Source: Liolophura sinensis (lineage: Eukaryota; Mollusca; Polyplacophora; Chitonida; Chitonidae). From it: a DNA stretch of 64,000 nucleotides. The DNA lies in assembly GCF_032854445.1 (NCBI RefSeq), contig NC_088296.1, positions 17,041,485-17,105,484 on the forward strand, given 5' to 3'. The number at the start of each line of letters is the position of its first letter. The first letter of the stretch is position 1. Shown piece by piece: positions 52,501-62,000 of the stretch. The notes below the pieces were generated by a model. It was not told where the DNA came from. It made no database searches and saw only the letters and a program-made list of their open reading frames with translations. The translations under genes were made by a program, and so were the position numbers.

Positions 52501-55500
52501 ACCATGTATTTGTACCATTTTGATGACTACCTAAGCACATGAGCAAGGTAAGCCTAAACATAGTTAGGAGCTGTTAAATACATGCACTGTTAAATGTTAA
52601 ATACATGTAGGTTACTCTACAAGATACTTAAGCCTTTTTGTTACCACATGCAATCAAGGTACAGACTCGTATGTTACATTTACCGTCAAAATACATGTAG
52701 CACGAGCGCATTTCATAACATTTCAAAAAATAAAATTGTAAAGATCATAAATGAAAGCGCACAACTTCAAACATAATTACAGTTTTTATTCAATGTATAA
52801 TCACTACACATAAATCCCACAGAAACAATGAAGAAAACACCGTTCTTTTATCTAGTGCTGCTTCACTGAGACACCTTACCGAAGGCAAGTAAGCCGCCCC
52901 GCCCGAGCCATTATCCTGATATGGGTCAACCAGTTACTACACTATCCCCTTCATGCTGAACACCAAGCGAGGAAGTTACAACTTCCTATTTTAATGTCTT
53001 AGGTGAGACTGGACCCAGGATTGACCCTGGATCTACCGCTTCACAGCAACTTTGAACAAATATCCGTGTAAACTTGTTCCACTGACATCCACAGTGTGAA
53101 GATTTCCATAACAACTATACCGGTTTCTAAGAAAAAAAAAGCTTGAGACTGAAGCATTGTTCTGGTCACAGGCTTCTCCTGCAATCCAAACCTTGAGAAT
53201 GACAGGGATATCAAAAATCTGCAAATAGTATACTTTGTTTATTTTATTGGGGTTTAACATTATTTCACTGATATCACGACAGTGTTTCCTTGTAGCAGAC
53301 CGAACCCAACGGAAACTTTTCTATAGTGCTGCCTCACTGGAATGCCATGTTGAAGACACCAGACATGATTCAGTCACATTTTACGGACACTGGGTCAACC
53401 ACTACTAGGCCTATTTGTCTTTTGCTGTGTGCAAAGCGATGTAGTTCCAAGATTATCAATCTCAAAGTCTTAGGCATGACTCGATTCCGGACAGAATCCT
53501 GGATCTGCCAATTACAAAGGCAGACGCTCTATCCTCTAGGTCACATCTGTCAGTTGCAAGTGGTCACGTAGAACAGCTGAAATTGTTGGCTAAAGTTGCT
53601 TGCAACATACATTATTCAGTTTGAACTTCTCACCTGTTGATAATGACAGCCTGCTCCTCTATGAGATTGCTTTCCCCGATGATGATTGGTCCAGCTTCAG
53701 CGATGATCTGAGCTTTTGGGTGAACAATACTTCTGGCACCTAAGCAACACAAAACACAACAGTTCATTTTCTGGCCTCTCTCCATCATTGGAAATCTCAT
53801 TCCCTTTTGTTTACTTACTTCTTCGATGTGAGCTTCATGCCACACTTAGAAATTTTTCACTACAATCAATTTACTTATTAATTTTATTGGTGTTTTACAC
53901 CATACTCAAAACCTTACGACGACCAGCATTATGATGGTAGGAAACCTATGACCATCCGCAGGTTGCATTAATTTATACACTTGCTCCATTACACCACAGG
54001 GGCTGTACAAGTGTTTCACTGTCGCAGCATTCCATTAAAATACGTTTGCTACATTACATCATTGGGGCTTTACAAGTGTTTTATTGTCGCAGCATTCCAT
54101 TAATTTATACACTTGCTACATTACATCATTGGGGCTGTACAAGTGTTTTATTGTCGCAGCATTCCATTAATTTATACACTTGCTACATTACATCATTGGG
54201 GCTGTACAAGTGTTTTATTGTCGCAGCATTCCATTAATTTATACACTTGCTACATTACATCATTGGGGCTGTACAAGTGTTTTATTGTCGCAGCATTCCA
54301 TTAATTTATACACTTGCTACATTACATCACTGGGGCTGTACAAGTGTTTTACTGTCGCAGCATTCCATTAATTTATGCACTTGCTACATTACATCATTGG
54401 GGTTGTACAAGTGTTTCACTGTCGCAGCATTTCATTAATTTATACACTTGCTACATTACATCATTGGGGCTGTACAAGTGTTTTACTGTCGCAGTATTCC
54501 ATTAATTTATACACCTGCTACATTACATCATTGGGGCAGTACAAGTGTTTTACTGTCGCAGTATTCCATTAATTTATACACTTGCTACATTACATCATTG
54601 GGGCTGTACAAGTGTTTTACTGTCGCAGCATTCCATTAATTTATACACTTGCTACATCATTGGGGCTGTACAAGCGTTTCACTGTCGCAGTATTCCATTA
54701 ATTTATACACTTGCTACATTACACCATTGGGGTTGTAGAAGTGGTTCACACAAGTCCTAGAAAATATATATAGCACTATGTCTGTCAGATAAAAATCCAT
54801 GGATTATTTTCACACATCTGTTTTAAAACTACAAAACCGGTATCGTCAATCAGTCCTCCTATTTATTTGGAATTTGTAAAGTTGGGGTTGATACCATGCG
54901 ACAGAGGGATGCCAATTCATAGAAGAATTTGGTTTTCAAGCAAGAAAGGCAGCAGCCTTGTCTTTACAACAGCCTCAATATTTGACTTGCTTATCAGCAT
55001 TCTGCTTACCTATTGTCACATCGCCAACTATTTCTGCTTCTGAGCATACAAGTGTTCCTGGGCCAACTTTGAGGCTGAAAAACACACAATGTTTAATTCA
55101 TAAAATATTTAATTAGTTACATAACTGCCACGAAGAGTTATACTCATCTACACATTGTAAAGCAAACCGTTATCCTGAGTTGATCCAATGATCACTGAGC
55201 TATCATAGTTTGTGTGTGCACCATTGTCGCAAATTGTACCTGGGTAAAACCTGGAAGATGATATGCTGTAACTTTCATTTACCTTCCCTTCATGCAGCAA
55301 CATTATTAAGAAAGTCCACTCCCTAATCAATGGTTTTCCCACTTCGCTGATGTGACTCAACAGGAACAGATATCCCCAACGCGTTCACCTGAATAAGTTA
55401 CCATGTTGTCGTCTTCACAGCTGAAATTCCACGTGACAGTAGATACGTAACACCGATGTTACGATGAGCGTTGGAATTTTTGCTGCATAGCAATAACTCT

Positions 55501-55740
55501 GAAGTGGTATATCATCACCGTTTTGATAAGTGTGACTTCCTACGAACAGTGTCACCTTACATGAGTTTGAATAAGAAACCTTGAAACCATCATTAAACTG
55601 GGACACACAACTCCTGTATAAGATGCACGCATCTTGACAGCAGCCAACAGAGCAACATTCAGACTAAACCAACCCTAGCATTACTCAACAAACCTTGATG
55701 TATACTTTTGTGGTGAACCTTTATGCGCCACAGCAGCCAT
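43453..55740 (-). CDS. DCTN6: Dynactin subunit 6 (p27), seven coding exons, complete
   Basis: Joined exons on the minus strand: 55740-55694, 55074-55010, 53739-53634, 49648-49572, 48026-47979, 46424-46282, 43539-43453. They sum to 573 nt, or 190 aa plus a TAG stop, the same length as the human protein. All six introns are GT-AG and all phases agree. The protein is a left-handed beta-helix of hexapeptide repeats; recognisable blocks are [73 protein letters not shown] and the C-terminal [19 protein letters not shown]. In the family DCTN6 pairs with DCTN5 at the pointed end of the dynactin Arp1 filament, with Arp11 and DCTN4, and helps dynein select cargo. The start is the only ATG in a short N-terminal exon with a good context (AAAATGG). 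Intron sizes are about 0.6, 1.3, 4.0, 1.5, 1.6 and 2.7 kb. The human C-terminal Ser-Thr-Pro tail is absent. Confidence 0.95.
43655..43963 (+). mobile_element. SINE-like family C in DCTN6 intron 6
   Basis: Contains ATGATGACAACAAGCAGTCC, GTGGGAAAGTTTGTCAGTAT, CTTGCCAAAGGTCGG and GGTTTCCTCCACCCATAACA, then an AATAAATA tail. Confidence 0.55.
44079..44288 (-). mobile_element. SINE A in DCTN6 intron 6
   Basis: Long (TTTA)n tail and body up to the TGGACTTGAAATCACAGC block, with the head missing. It is in sense orientation with the gene. Confidence 0.8.
44289..46281 (-). other. DCTN6 intron 6, distal part
   Basis: AT-rich intron sequence with no further element recognised. Confidence 0.7.
46282..46424 (-). 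CDS. DCTN6: DCTN6 coding exon 6
   Basis: Encodes [20 protein letters not shown], then [20 protein letters not shown] and IQQDKPP. The acceptor is CTCCACACAG and the donor CCA|GTAAGT, phase 0. It aligns with the human GCIIGACCNL and NTVIYGADCLRRVQ region. Confidence 0.97.
46520..46748 (-). mobile_element. SINE A, diverged, in DCTN6 intron 5
   Basis: TTGATTGGTGTTTTACGCCA through a diverged head near 46745. Confidence 0.7.
46928..47417. repeat. Pentanucleotide array (TACTG/AACTG/CACTG), DCTN6 intron 5
   Basis: Almost pure 5-bp periodicity with the first base varying, and longer motifs (GAACTGTGCAGCACTATA) recurring. Confidence 0.95.
47703..47926 (+). mobile_element. SINE A in DCTN6 intron 5, antisense to the gene
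   Basis: From the CCTCTCACCAATGCGGTCGC block through B box and body to (AAATA)n. It lies about 50 bp from exon 5 on the donor side. Confidence 0.85.
47979..48026 (-). CDS. DCTN6: DCTN6 coding exon 5
   Basis: A 48-nt exon reading [15 protein letters not shown] after a split His codon. The donor AAAG|GTAAGT is strong. The acceptor AAAATCAG and the first six exon bases lie in a 31-bp unit that is present three times in tandem (48021-48113). Confidence 0.93.
48021..48113. repeat. 31-bp repeat, three identical copies, covering DCTN6 exon 5 acceptor
   Basis: The unit is CGCTATCTGATTTTAAGTTA then AGTTCATGTAT, at 48021, 48052 and 48083. The copy nearest the exon holds the acceptor used. Confidence 0.97.
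49572..49648 (-). CDS. DCTN6: DCTN6 coding exon 4
   Basis: Encodes [20 protein letters not shown] then FEVGS. The acceptor TTGTTTCAG and about the first 40 nt of the exon occur again three times upstream on this strand, as diverged copies at 113-120 bp spacing (see findings). The donor is AGCC|GTATCC. Confidence 0.93.
49590..50010. repeat. 113-120 bp tandem duplication of DCTN6 exon 4 start
   Basis: Four copies with acceptor-equivalent positions at 49648 (real exon), 49761, 49881 and 49999. Each copy has a GGATTTTTCC or similar exon part, the CTGAAAC acceptor side and a TTGATTGATTG spacer. Confidence 0.9.
50115..50335. mobile_element. MITE-like element in DCTN6 intron 3
   Basis: The left end tactgtaattcttcaacctt is mirrored by a diverged right end (aaaatgttaggggattgggg). 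The first 60 bases also resemble the element at 16745, so these belong to one dispersed family. Confidence 0.5.
50336..52141 (-). other. DCTN6 intron 3, central part
   Basis: Contains two YY1-like AAGATGGC sites on the minus strand at 51004-51011 and 51192-51199; otherwise no feature. Confidence 0.5.
52142..52175. repeat. Perfect 34-bp palindrome
   Basis: CTGGGATTAAGACAGA, a two-base loop TG, then TCTGTCTTAATCCCAG. Located in DCTN6 intron 3. Confidence 0.95.
52838..53043 (-). mobile_element. SINE B, partial, DCTN6 intron 3
   Basis: ACCGTTCTTTTATCTAGTGC to GGATCTACCGCTTC; the tail and the outer head are missing. Confidence 0.8.
53255..53560 (-). mobile_element. Diverged SINE of the B/D type, DCTN6 intron 3
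   Basis: The minus strand has a tRNA-like start (GACCTAGAGGATAGAGCGTC) with a GATCCAGGATT box, and the tail side keeps GGGGTTTAACATT. Similarity to B and D is partial. Confidence 0.5.
53634..53739 (-). CDS. DCTN6: DCTN6 coding exon 3
   Basis: Encodes [20 protein letters not shown] followed by [14 protein letters not shown], the most conserved part of the family. The acceptor is GCTTAG and the donor ACAG|GTGAG. The 106-nt length keeps phase on both sides. Confidence 0.97.
53873..53967 (-). mobile_element. SINE A fragment in DCTN6 intron 2
   Basis: ATTGGTGTTTTACACCATAC to CATCCGCAGGTTGC. The 67-bp tandem array begins right next to it, so the SINE may mark where the array arose. Confidence 0.65.
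53971..54750. repeat. 67-bp minisatellite, about 11.5 copies, DCTN6 intron 2
   Basis: The unit includes CATTACATCATTGGGGCTGT, ACAAGTGTTTTATTGTCGCA and GCATTCCATTAATTTATACA. Inner copies are nearly identical, outer ones diverged; one copy near 54650 has a 5-bp deletion. Repeated 63-codon open frames at 67-bp spacing are artefacts of the unit. Confidence 0.97.
55010..55074 (-). CDS. DCTN6: DCTN6 coding exon 2
   Basis: Encodes [21 protein letters not shown], the first beta-helix coil. The acceptor is TTTTTCAG and the donor ATAG|GTAAG. It aligns with the human segment that starts VKIAPGAVVC. Confidence 0.95.
55694..55740 (-). CDS. DCTN6: DCTN6 coding exon 1
   Basis: Reads [15 protein letters not shown] plus two bases (AG) that complete a Ser codon with the C of exon 2. 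The donor is AAG|GTTTGT, weaker than consensus but in the correct phase. The start context CCAAAATGGCT resembles a YY1 site overlapping the initiator codon. Confidence 0.85.
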
Positions 55741-56000
55741 TTTGGACGAGCTCTACTGGTCACATGACCTGATACGAACTTCCAGAATAAGCCTTTTTCT
55801 CTTTAAAAAAATATTTAATTAGATACATTCCACAGTTATTGAAGAACTATTCCTTGGTACGTTAGTTTTAATCTTCAGAAAAAAATTCAGACTTTGTACG
55901 ATGACGTCATTTTGTTGATCCATAAATAAATGACAACTTCCTGTGCCTTGCAGACGGAGAAAAACTTTGAAGCGAGCTTCAAGCTCGACTGAAGTACGGG
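55741..56000. promoter_or_regulatory. Head-to-head DCTN6 / antizyme intergenic region, probable bidirectional promoter
   Basis: Only 260 bp separate the DCTN6 start codon (minus) from the first antizyme AUG (plus). The interval contains a perfect CRE palindrome TGACGTCA (55902-55909), a USF/MITF-type GTCACATGAC (55759-55768) just upstream of the DCTN6 start, and an ATAAATAAAT stretch near 55922 that could act as a weak TATA for the plus strand. Both 5'UTRs must also start here unless non-coding first exons exist. Promoter function is inferred from the layout and motifs. Confidence 0.6.
55902..55909. promoter_or_regulatory. Perfect CRE (CREB/ATF) palindrome
   Basis: TGACGTCA lies about 160 bp upstream of the DCTN6 start codon and about 90 bp upstream of the first antizyme AUG. 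The motif is seen directly; occupancy is not known. Confidence 0.5.
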
Positions 56001-56098
56001 ATGTTAAAAGCCTCTGAGGCCATCGTAAAAGCCGAGAACTTTGGCCCGAAAACGGAAGAAAAAGAAGAAAACATGCCTTCATTACAAAGCACCGACAT
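56001..56098 (+). CDS. OAZ: Antizyme coding exon 1 (ORF1 N terminus)
   Basis: Runs from the first in-frame AUG to a near-perfect donor (ACAT|GTAAGT) at 56099. It leaves two bases (AT) that join the first T of exon 2 as an Ile codon, exactly the phase the frameshift exon needs. It encodes MLKASEAIVKAENFGPKTEE and a short rest containing a second Met at codon 25. N termini of antizymes are poorly conserved, so this exon rests on phase, splice strength and closeness to the promoter rather than on similarity. Confidence 0.65.
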
Positions 56099-59000
56099 GT
56101 AAGTGTGATGAGGTGTTCAGAGATGCGTTTTTCTGTCTGTAAAATTCCGCGACGTGTCCGTATTTTTCCTGCCACCATAGTCGCCATTTTGAAACCCAGG
56201 ATGTAGGGTAAATCCAGCTGAAGTAAACATCACGACTTTTGTTTAACTGCTCAAGTTTGTGAGGTAATGTTATCACTAATGTAGCGTAACACTCAATTCA
56301 CTGTGGAAGGAATCAGTAATGATTTGTACTGTCTACTGTTTACTGTTTAAGTGTGAAATCGGTGGTGGTGGTAAAAAAAAAAAATACTAAATATGCTGTT
56401 TTGCACACATCCCATAAGTGGATTTTTGCTATCTGGATCGTTTCTTAAAGAGTTATTGCTGTGGCGCAATTCAGACTTGGAGTGATACTTGATAATTTGG
56501 GCCCCTTGTGTCAAAATCACATTGGGGTTGTTTCGTACAACCACCTTATGTGTCCTTACCCCATATACAGCGAGGCAGCCTGTGATGCTTGTGTGGACTT
56601 AGCGTTTCTGACAACTGGTCTTTAACCCGAGGATTAATCCGTTCTTTCAGTCTAGCACTTCAACAAATTAGTCAGAACGCCCTCTACATGTTTGTAAACG
56701 AATTAGTCAGAACGCCCTCTACATGTTTGTAAACTGATTTCATGTAAATATGATTGTTGTATAGAGCACTGAATACGGGGATCTGTTGTGGACATGATAT
56801 TTCTGACAAAGATCACACATTTAGGCCTACTGATGTTTGTCGTGTACTTCCTAAAATACCTAGACTTACAGGAATGGGTACATGTGCACGGCGCTTACTG
56901 ACTGACCAGTGTTGCTGTTGTAGGCCATCAACTGCACACTCGTTGGACCCGACATTTAGGTAAAGGTTGTTAAAGTAGAGGGCGTTTTGACTTGATCCCA
57001 CTTCAACATAAAGCCTTGCCCTGTCTTTTTCAAACAAATGACTGGAATCAAGCACCCGAAAGATTAGAAGTTGTGAAGACTACATTCATCCATGACTTGT
57101 TTGTCAGTGAGCCCCTTCTCCGATGTTCATTCTGAATTGGCGTCACTCTACCACTTGACAGCAACGTAAACTTAACATTTCACATGATAGGTGAAGAAGA
57201 TGGCGTTGTGGCCCAACTACTCTTGTATGATCACATGCGCCCTTCCCACTAATGGGATAGTGGCAGAAGTCTGAAAGTGGGATGTATTACGTCATTTCAG
57301 TGATCGTCGTCATATGACTGAAAAATTGTTGCGTACGACGTTAAACCCCAAGCACTCACTCATTTCAGTGACGCTGGAGATTCCACCACAGCATCATCAG
57401 TGCAACGTCGCAGTGGGTAGACCAAATATGTCACAGAACGCAACATGTCTTGCGTCGCGCAAGTCCTAATTCACACTAGCGCCGCCTTTTATGAGTAAAA
57501 TTCTGCTGGTTGGAGCAACACGTGTTCAAATCTTTCAGGCTATTATTCCGTATTAAGGATTGTGTTAAACCGATGAATGCACTGGCTAACTCTTCTTCCA
57601 CCAGTGTGGTGTGCATACTGCTATGTCCCGGGGAAAATTTTTGTCACTAATTTACCAGACATATTCATAGTTTTGAAGTGATGTTATAGTTGCTCATTAG
57701 CACACTCTTTAATCACGTGACTAGAGTACTGAATTTAACCCAGACAATGTTGGGCTTGAATAAGATTTTAGCATGAATAAAAGAAAATGTAGCTTATAGG
57801 TTAGAAAATCTTTGCTGGAAAAGTAATCTGAACGTGCCTAACCTTCAGATTTGATGTGTCTTTGTCCTGTAGTTCTTTTCATTTCGCCATTCACCTCTGC
57901 GTTATTTATCACCTCTGCATTATTTATCACCTCCTGGTCCCTGCGAGGAACCCAGATGCTCAAAGCTATGAACAAAGAAGATTTACGGTGCAAAATTTGT
58001 GATTTGATTGGTCTAGAGAATGATCATGTGGGTGATTCTGCTGTGTTAGTGTGCAAACATTTTTTTTTGTTCAACGGACCTCTGTAAGAGTAAACTGTTT
58101 GTAAAGTATGCTGTTTGGACGCAATGGAATAAGTAAATCTAATGTGGAGGAAAATGGCAAAAATTCCTGAACTGTTTCCGTGCATTTCACCAATTCGCAG
58201 GATTCCATTTCATTTTATATTCAAATTGGAAATCACGCTGTTGTGGTTTGTAGACAGGGTGTAAGCAATTCTATTATGCAAAATATTCTGCTGGGTTAAT
58301 TTTCCTCCATTCACTTTCTTTACACTGTAAATGGATTTTCAGTTCTCCATGGAACTTCCAAATTAGGTGAATAGGGAACTGGAAATGCTATGTATAGGGC
58401 GTATCAAAAGATTATTAGACACGTTCTGTAGCAAAATGCTACCGACTCAGCGGATTGAATGGTCTTGATTTTCTTTGTTCCGCAGTGTAAAATGTGTCAA
58501 GATTGAAGCAGTTTTTTATCGAGATTTCACATATTATGTCACATCTGAGGGCTGGTCTGTAAAACTGAAAGGGTTGCCGGATAGTCTGGATTTGAGTGGT
58601 ATCAGCCATAATATAATGATCCAGTTGACTGTTACCTAGAATCTACTGCTTTGGGTGTTCATTAAGGCCATAGATTAAAAACTCTCAGCACATTTGAAGC
58701 CATTCAAGAATGTTGTATGAAAAACGGCTTTATCGTAAGTTTAATTTCTTGACCTTTAGTGTAGATAGAGTTGAAAATTAGAGAAGAAAATTGTGATTGC
58801 TCTACCCTAAACGCTTGTTTGTTTCACATCACCATCACTGGCAAGGCAAGCGGGAGAGATCACCCATTTTCCTGTCAAAAATGGCTTCTGAGGCCAGAGT
58901 TTGCGGTTGTATGAGAAATCACTTGAGATTCAACCAAATCAGGACTCAGTTTCTTGAAATTTTCCTTGCTTGAATCCATATGCCATACTTGCAGTGTTAC

Positions 59001-62000
59001 GGTCCAGTGTGTAATAACTGTGACCAAAACGTCTCCAATTCTTTTTTTAATTTTTTGGTGTCTTTTTTTTTCCTGTGTCGCTTCTTAATTAGGCCTTTAG
59101 ACTTGCCTCATGTCAAAATGCTTTTCTTGAAGATGGCCACCCTTGCTTCAAAGCCCTGTGAGCTTCATCACTGTGGTGTATATGTAGTTCACTCTTGACA
59201 TTGATTTTTGACTATAGGAAATACATTGGAAGTGTATCGTCAGTGATTCTGGGTTAATGCGTTTTTCTGGAATCAATACTGCCAGACCATTTAGTGCCTT
59301 TCATTTATATCTAAAGGTTTTCAAATGATGTGAGTAATAATTGATGGTTGGCTCTTCATGGTTTAGGATGTTTCCATTCCTGTACAGTATATTGCACAAT
59401 CACTATACATTATCCGGATATAGGTGTGTACATTATCTGATAACCTGCTGAATACTAAGCCTTGATTGGTGGAGAAATCTTCAGTCATATTGATAACCTG
59501 CTCTGTACTCCTTACAGTGTAGGGCGTATGGTTAGTGTGCTCCTGAAATTCCATTTTGTTTTTCTCCCAGACAGCTTACTGCTGAATTTTTGTTTTAGCT
59601 TATGTTGTACCCTGAGCATCTGCGTACTATAACGGGGAACGTAATTTTAAAATGTGAGGGGTGATATCTTAATACTGCAGGTATCGAGGATTGGGTTTGA
59701 ATACATGTAGAGCACTATAACACGAGGGGGGATAATTCATCATAAATTGGGTATGTACATACAATTACCGTAAATTTCTAAATTCTTGACTTAGTGTATT
59801 GTTTATGAGAATCAAAGTTAAACAAAATTTTATGGGTGGTATCTCATAAGGTACAGCATGTATTGACCTGAAGTTTTACATGCATATGACACAGTGCGGA
59901 TGTTCTATTGGTGATGCTCTGGATGCATGTTAAATTACCAAATTCACTATTTTAATACTTTATGTATTGAGCTGAAGTTTTGCATTCATGTGTCTCCTAC
60001 AGGCGAGCTGTTTTTTTGTTTTTGTTTTTTTTTAAGGTCTCCTCGTGACAGGAATCATTAATTTCATGATGGGTTAACGACCTAATATTCTTGTGACTGC
60101 TGTATTTTGGTACATGTGTACTCAGTGCCCTATTCAGTACATGTCTAACATTGTAATTTGAGTAATTGCTAAGGCGTGCTGTTATTTTTATTTCAGTGTA
60201 CCCAACAAGCGATATTGCATATCGCTGGGTCCCCGGCCTCAGTGGTGTTCCTGATGTGCCCCACGCCGTCTTCGTGTCCAATGTGGCAGAGGGCAACGGC
60301 GTGGGGGTTTTAAAAGCGCCCCCTGTCAACGCCAAAGTCGTGTTCCGGGAAGGTCCGGACCACTTGGCGCCGGTACAAGTTGCCTCGAACTTGTGCTTCA
60401 ACGTTCACCTGACTGACAACCTGAACGTCACATGGGAGACCGTGTACGTGGATGGCCGACTCTACGTAGAGATTCCAAACGGTATCCTCCCGGAAGGCTC
60501 CAAGGAAAGGTGAGGAGCAGAGCGTAATTTTCCGTGCCTTTTATCGCTCTGAGAAAGGTCCTGTATCATTCTCGCAAGGTCACTAAGTGGAGGCTCTTGC
60601 AAACTAAAACCACTAAAAGATGTTATTTTATGCTTGCTGCCATTAGTGTCATTGAGACTACAAACTCCTTTGCAAGACATGTCCAGTATAGCAAATACAA
60701 TAAAATCACACCTCTTGGCCAGGACAGTTTGCAAGAGTCAGGGCTGCCCTGCCTTGTCCAAACCAGCTAAGATTCGTAAGATTCAGTTCATGATGGGATA
60801 AAGAAAAATTACGTTTGAGACAGTGCATCTGTCTGTCTGTTATCTTTTTTATTTTTTTGGTACATGTTGTTTGGAAAATGTACCTACCCCTATTACACCC
60901 TTGTTGAATCAGTTATCTGAGATCCTGCACAGGGACCGGAGTATAGCTGCTTTGTCGCTTCTTGCCCAGTGTCTTCAGCTGAAGCAGAAAAAGATCTTTC
61001 TGCTGATTTAGATGTACTTTGAAGAATGAAAATGGGAAAAGTAAGATTTGTTCTAAGATCTTTGTTTCATTTTGACAGCTTTGTTACTCTGTTGGAGTAT
61101 GCTGAGGAAAAGCTTAAGTGCAGTCATGTGATCGTTTGCTTCAAGAAGAACCGAAGTGATCGTGGTAAGTACACGTATGGGGGGTTTTGTCCCGTTGTAC
61201 CAAGAAAGTGACAAGTTAACAAACTTGCAAAGCATGCTTGATTAATATCGCATTTAAGTGCTTGATAAACATCGGTTAGCTAGTTTTTCTATTAGGTGGG
61301 TGAATCCACTGTGTGAGTCCCATCCTTAACGCCATGACCTGAATTAGATACTGTTGATGGAATCTCTTTAATGTGTATCAACCACTCTGGTTTATACAGT
61401 AATACCAGTGCTTGTACATGTATCTCTGCAAGGAATTGGAAAGAAGAAACCTGTTTTGATGGATTAAAGAAATGTCGCATACCTGTGTGAGAATAATTTA
61501 GACATATAATTGAATTGTTAACTGGTTCAGATCCTTAAGCCTTTTAGCTTGTGGCCTAAATATCCTATGACAAACGGATGCTCAAAGTTATCTCCCCTTA
61601 CACATCAACTCTTGTGCTTTGAGAAGTTAAGAATACATCTTCAGATTGGAGTAATTTGTTTACTTCTTGCTTTGCTGCTGCTGTTCAGTTTTTTTTTTTT
61701 TAATTTTACCTGCTTTATTTTAGGAGCATGGCTTTAAATAATTCCTCAATCTTTTCACATGTAAATGCAGCAATCCTCATTCAGCTGTGACCTAGATATG
61801 AATTTTGCTTGTCTAGAGGAAGTGCTATTGCTTTCTTTCGAACAGAAAAAAAGGAATTATATTACGCAGAGAATTTCCGGGTGCTATTTATAAAATGTGT
61901 ATCAATTTGTTATAATTTGCCTGACCAAATGAAATGTGCATTATAAAGCTTGAGATTCATAACAATTACATCAATAATCCCATGTTATCAACGGCAGAAA

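Larger units (their letters stand above)
56099..60196 (+). other. Antizyme intron 1 (about 4.1 kb)
   Basis: Predicted between exon 1 and the frameshift exon. It holds a YY1-like site on the minus strand (CAAAATGGCGAC, about 56176-56187), a MITE candidate (56670-56992) and a SINE B tail (57300-57364). No further conserved coding segment was seen in 57365-60196, which is AT-rich anonymous sequence. Confidence 0.55.

Noticed and set aside
54046-54760. Series of 63-codon open frames at 67-bp intervals
   Set aside because: The spacing equals the repeat unit; these are copies of one frame in the minisatellite.
55819-56187. 122-codon open frame on the minus strand starting MATMVAGKIRTRRG
   Set aside because: It overlaps the antizyme exon 1 and shared promoter region on the opposite strand. 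No similarity recognised, and the DCTN6 start is explained by 55740. The YY1-like motif at its ATG probably belongs to the promoter region.
56754-56959. Alternative first exon for antizyme (TTTAG|GTAAAG donor, correct phase)
   Set aside because: It lies inside an inverted-repeat MITE candidate, and its donor is weaker than the ACAT|GTAAGT at 56099. The chosen exon is next to the promoter.
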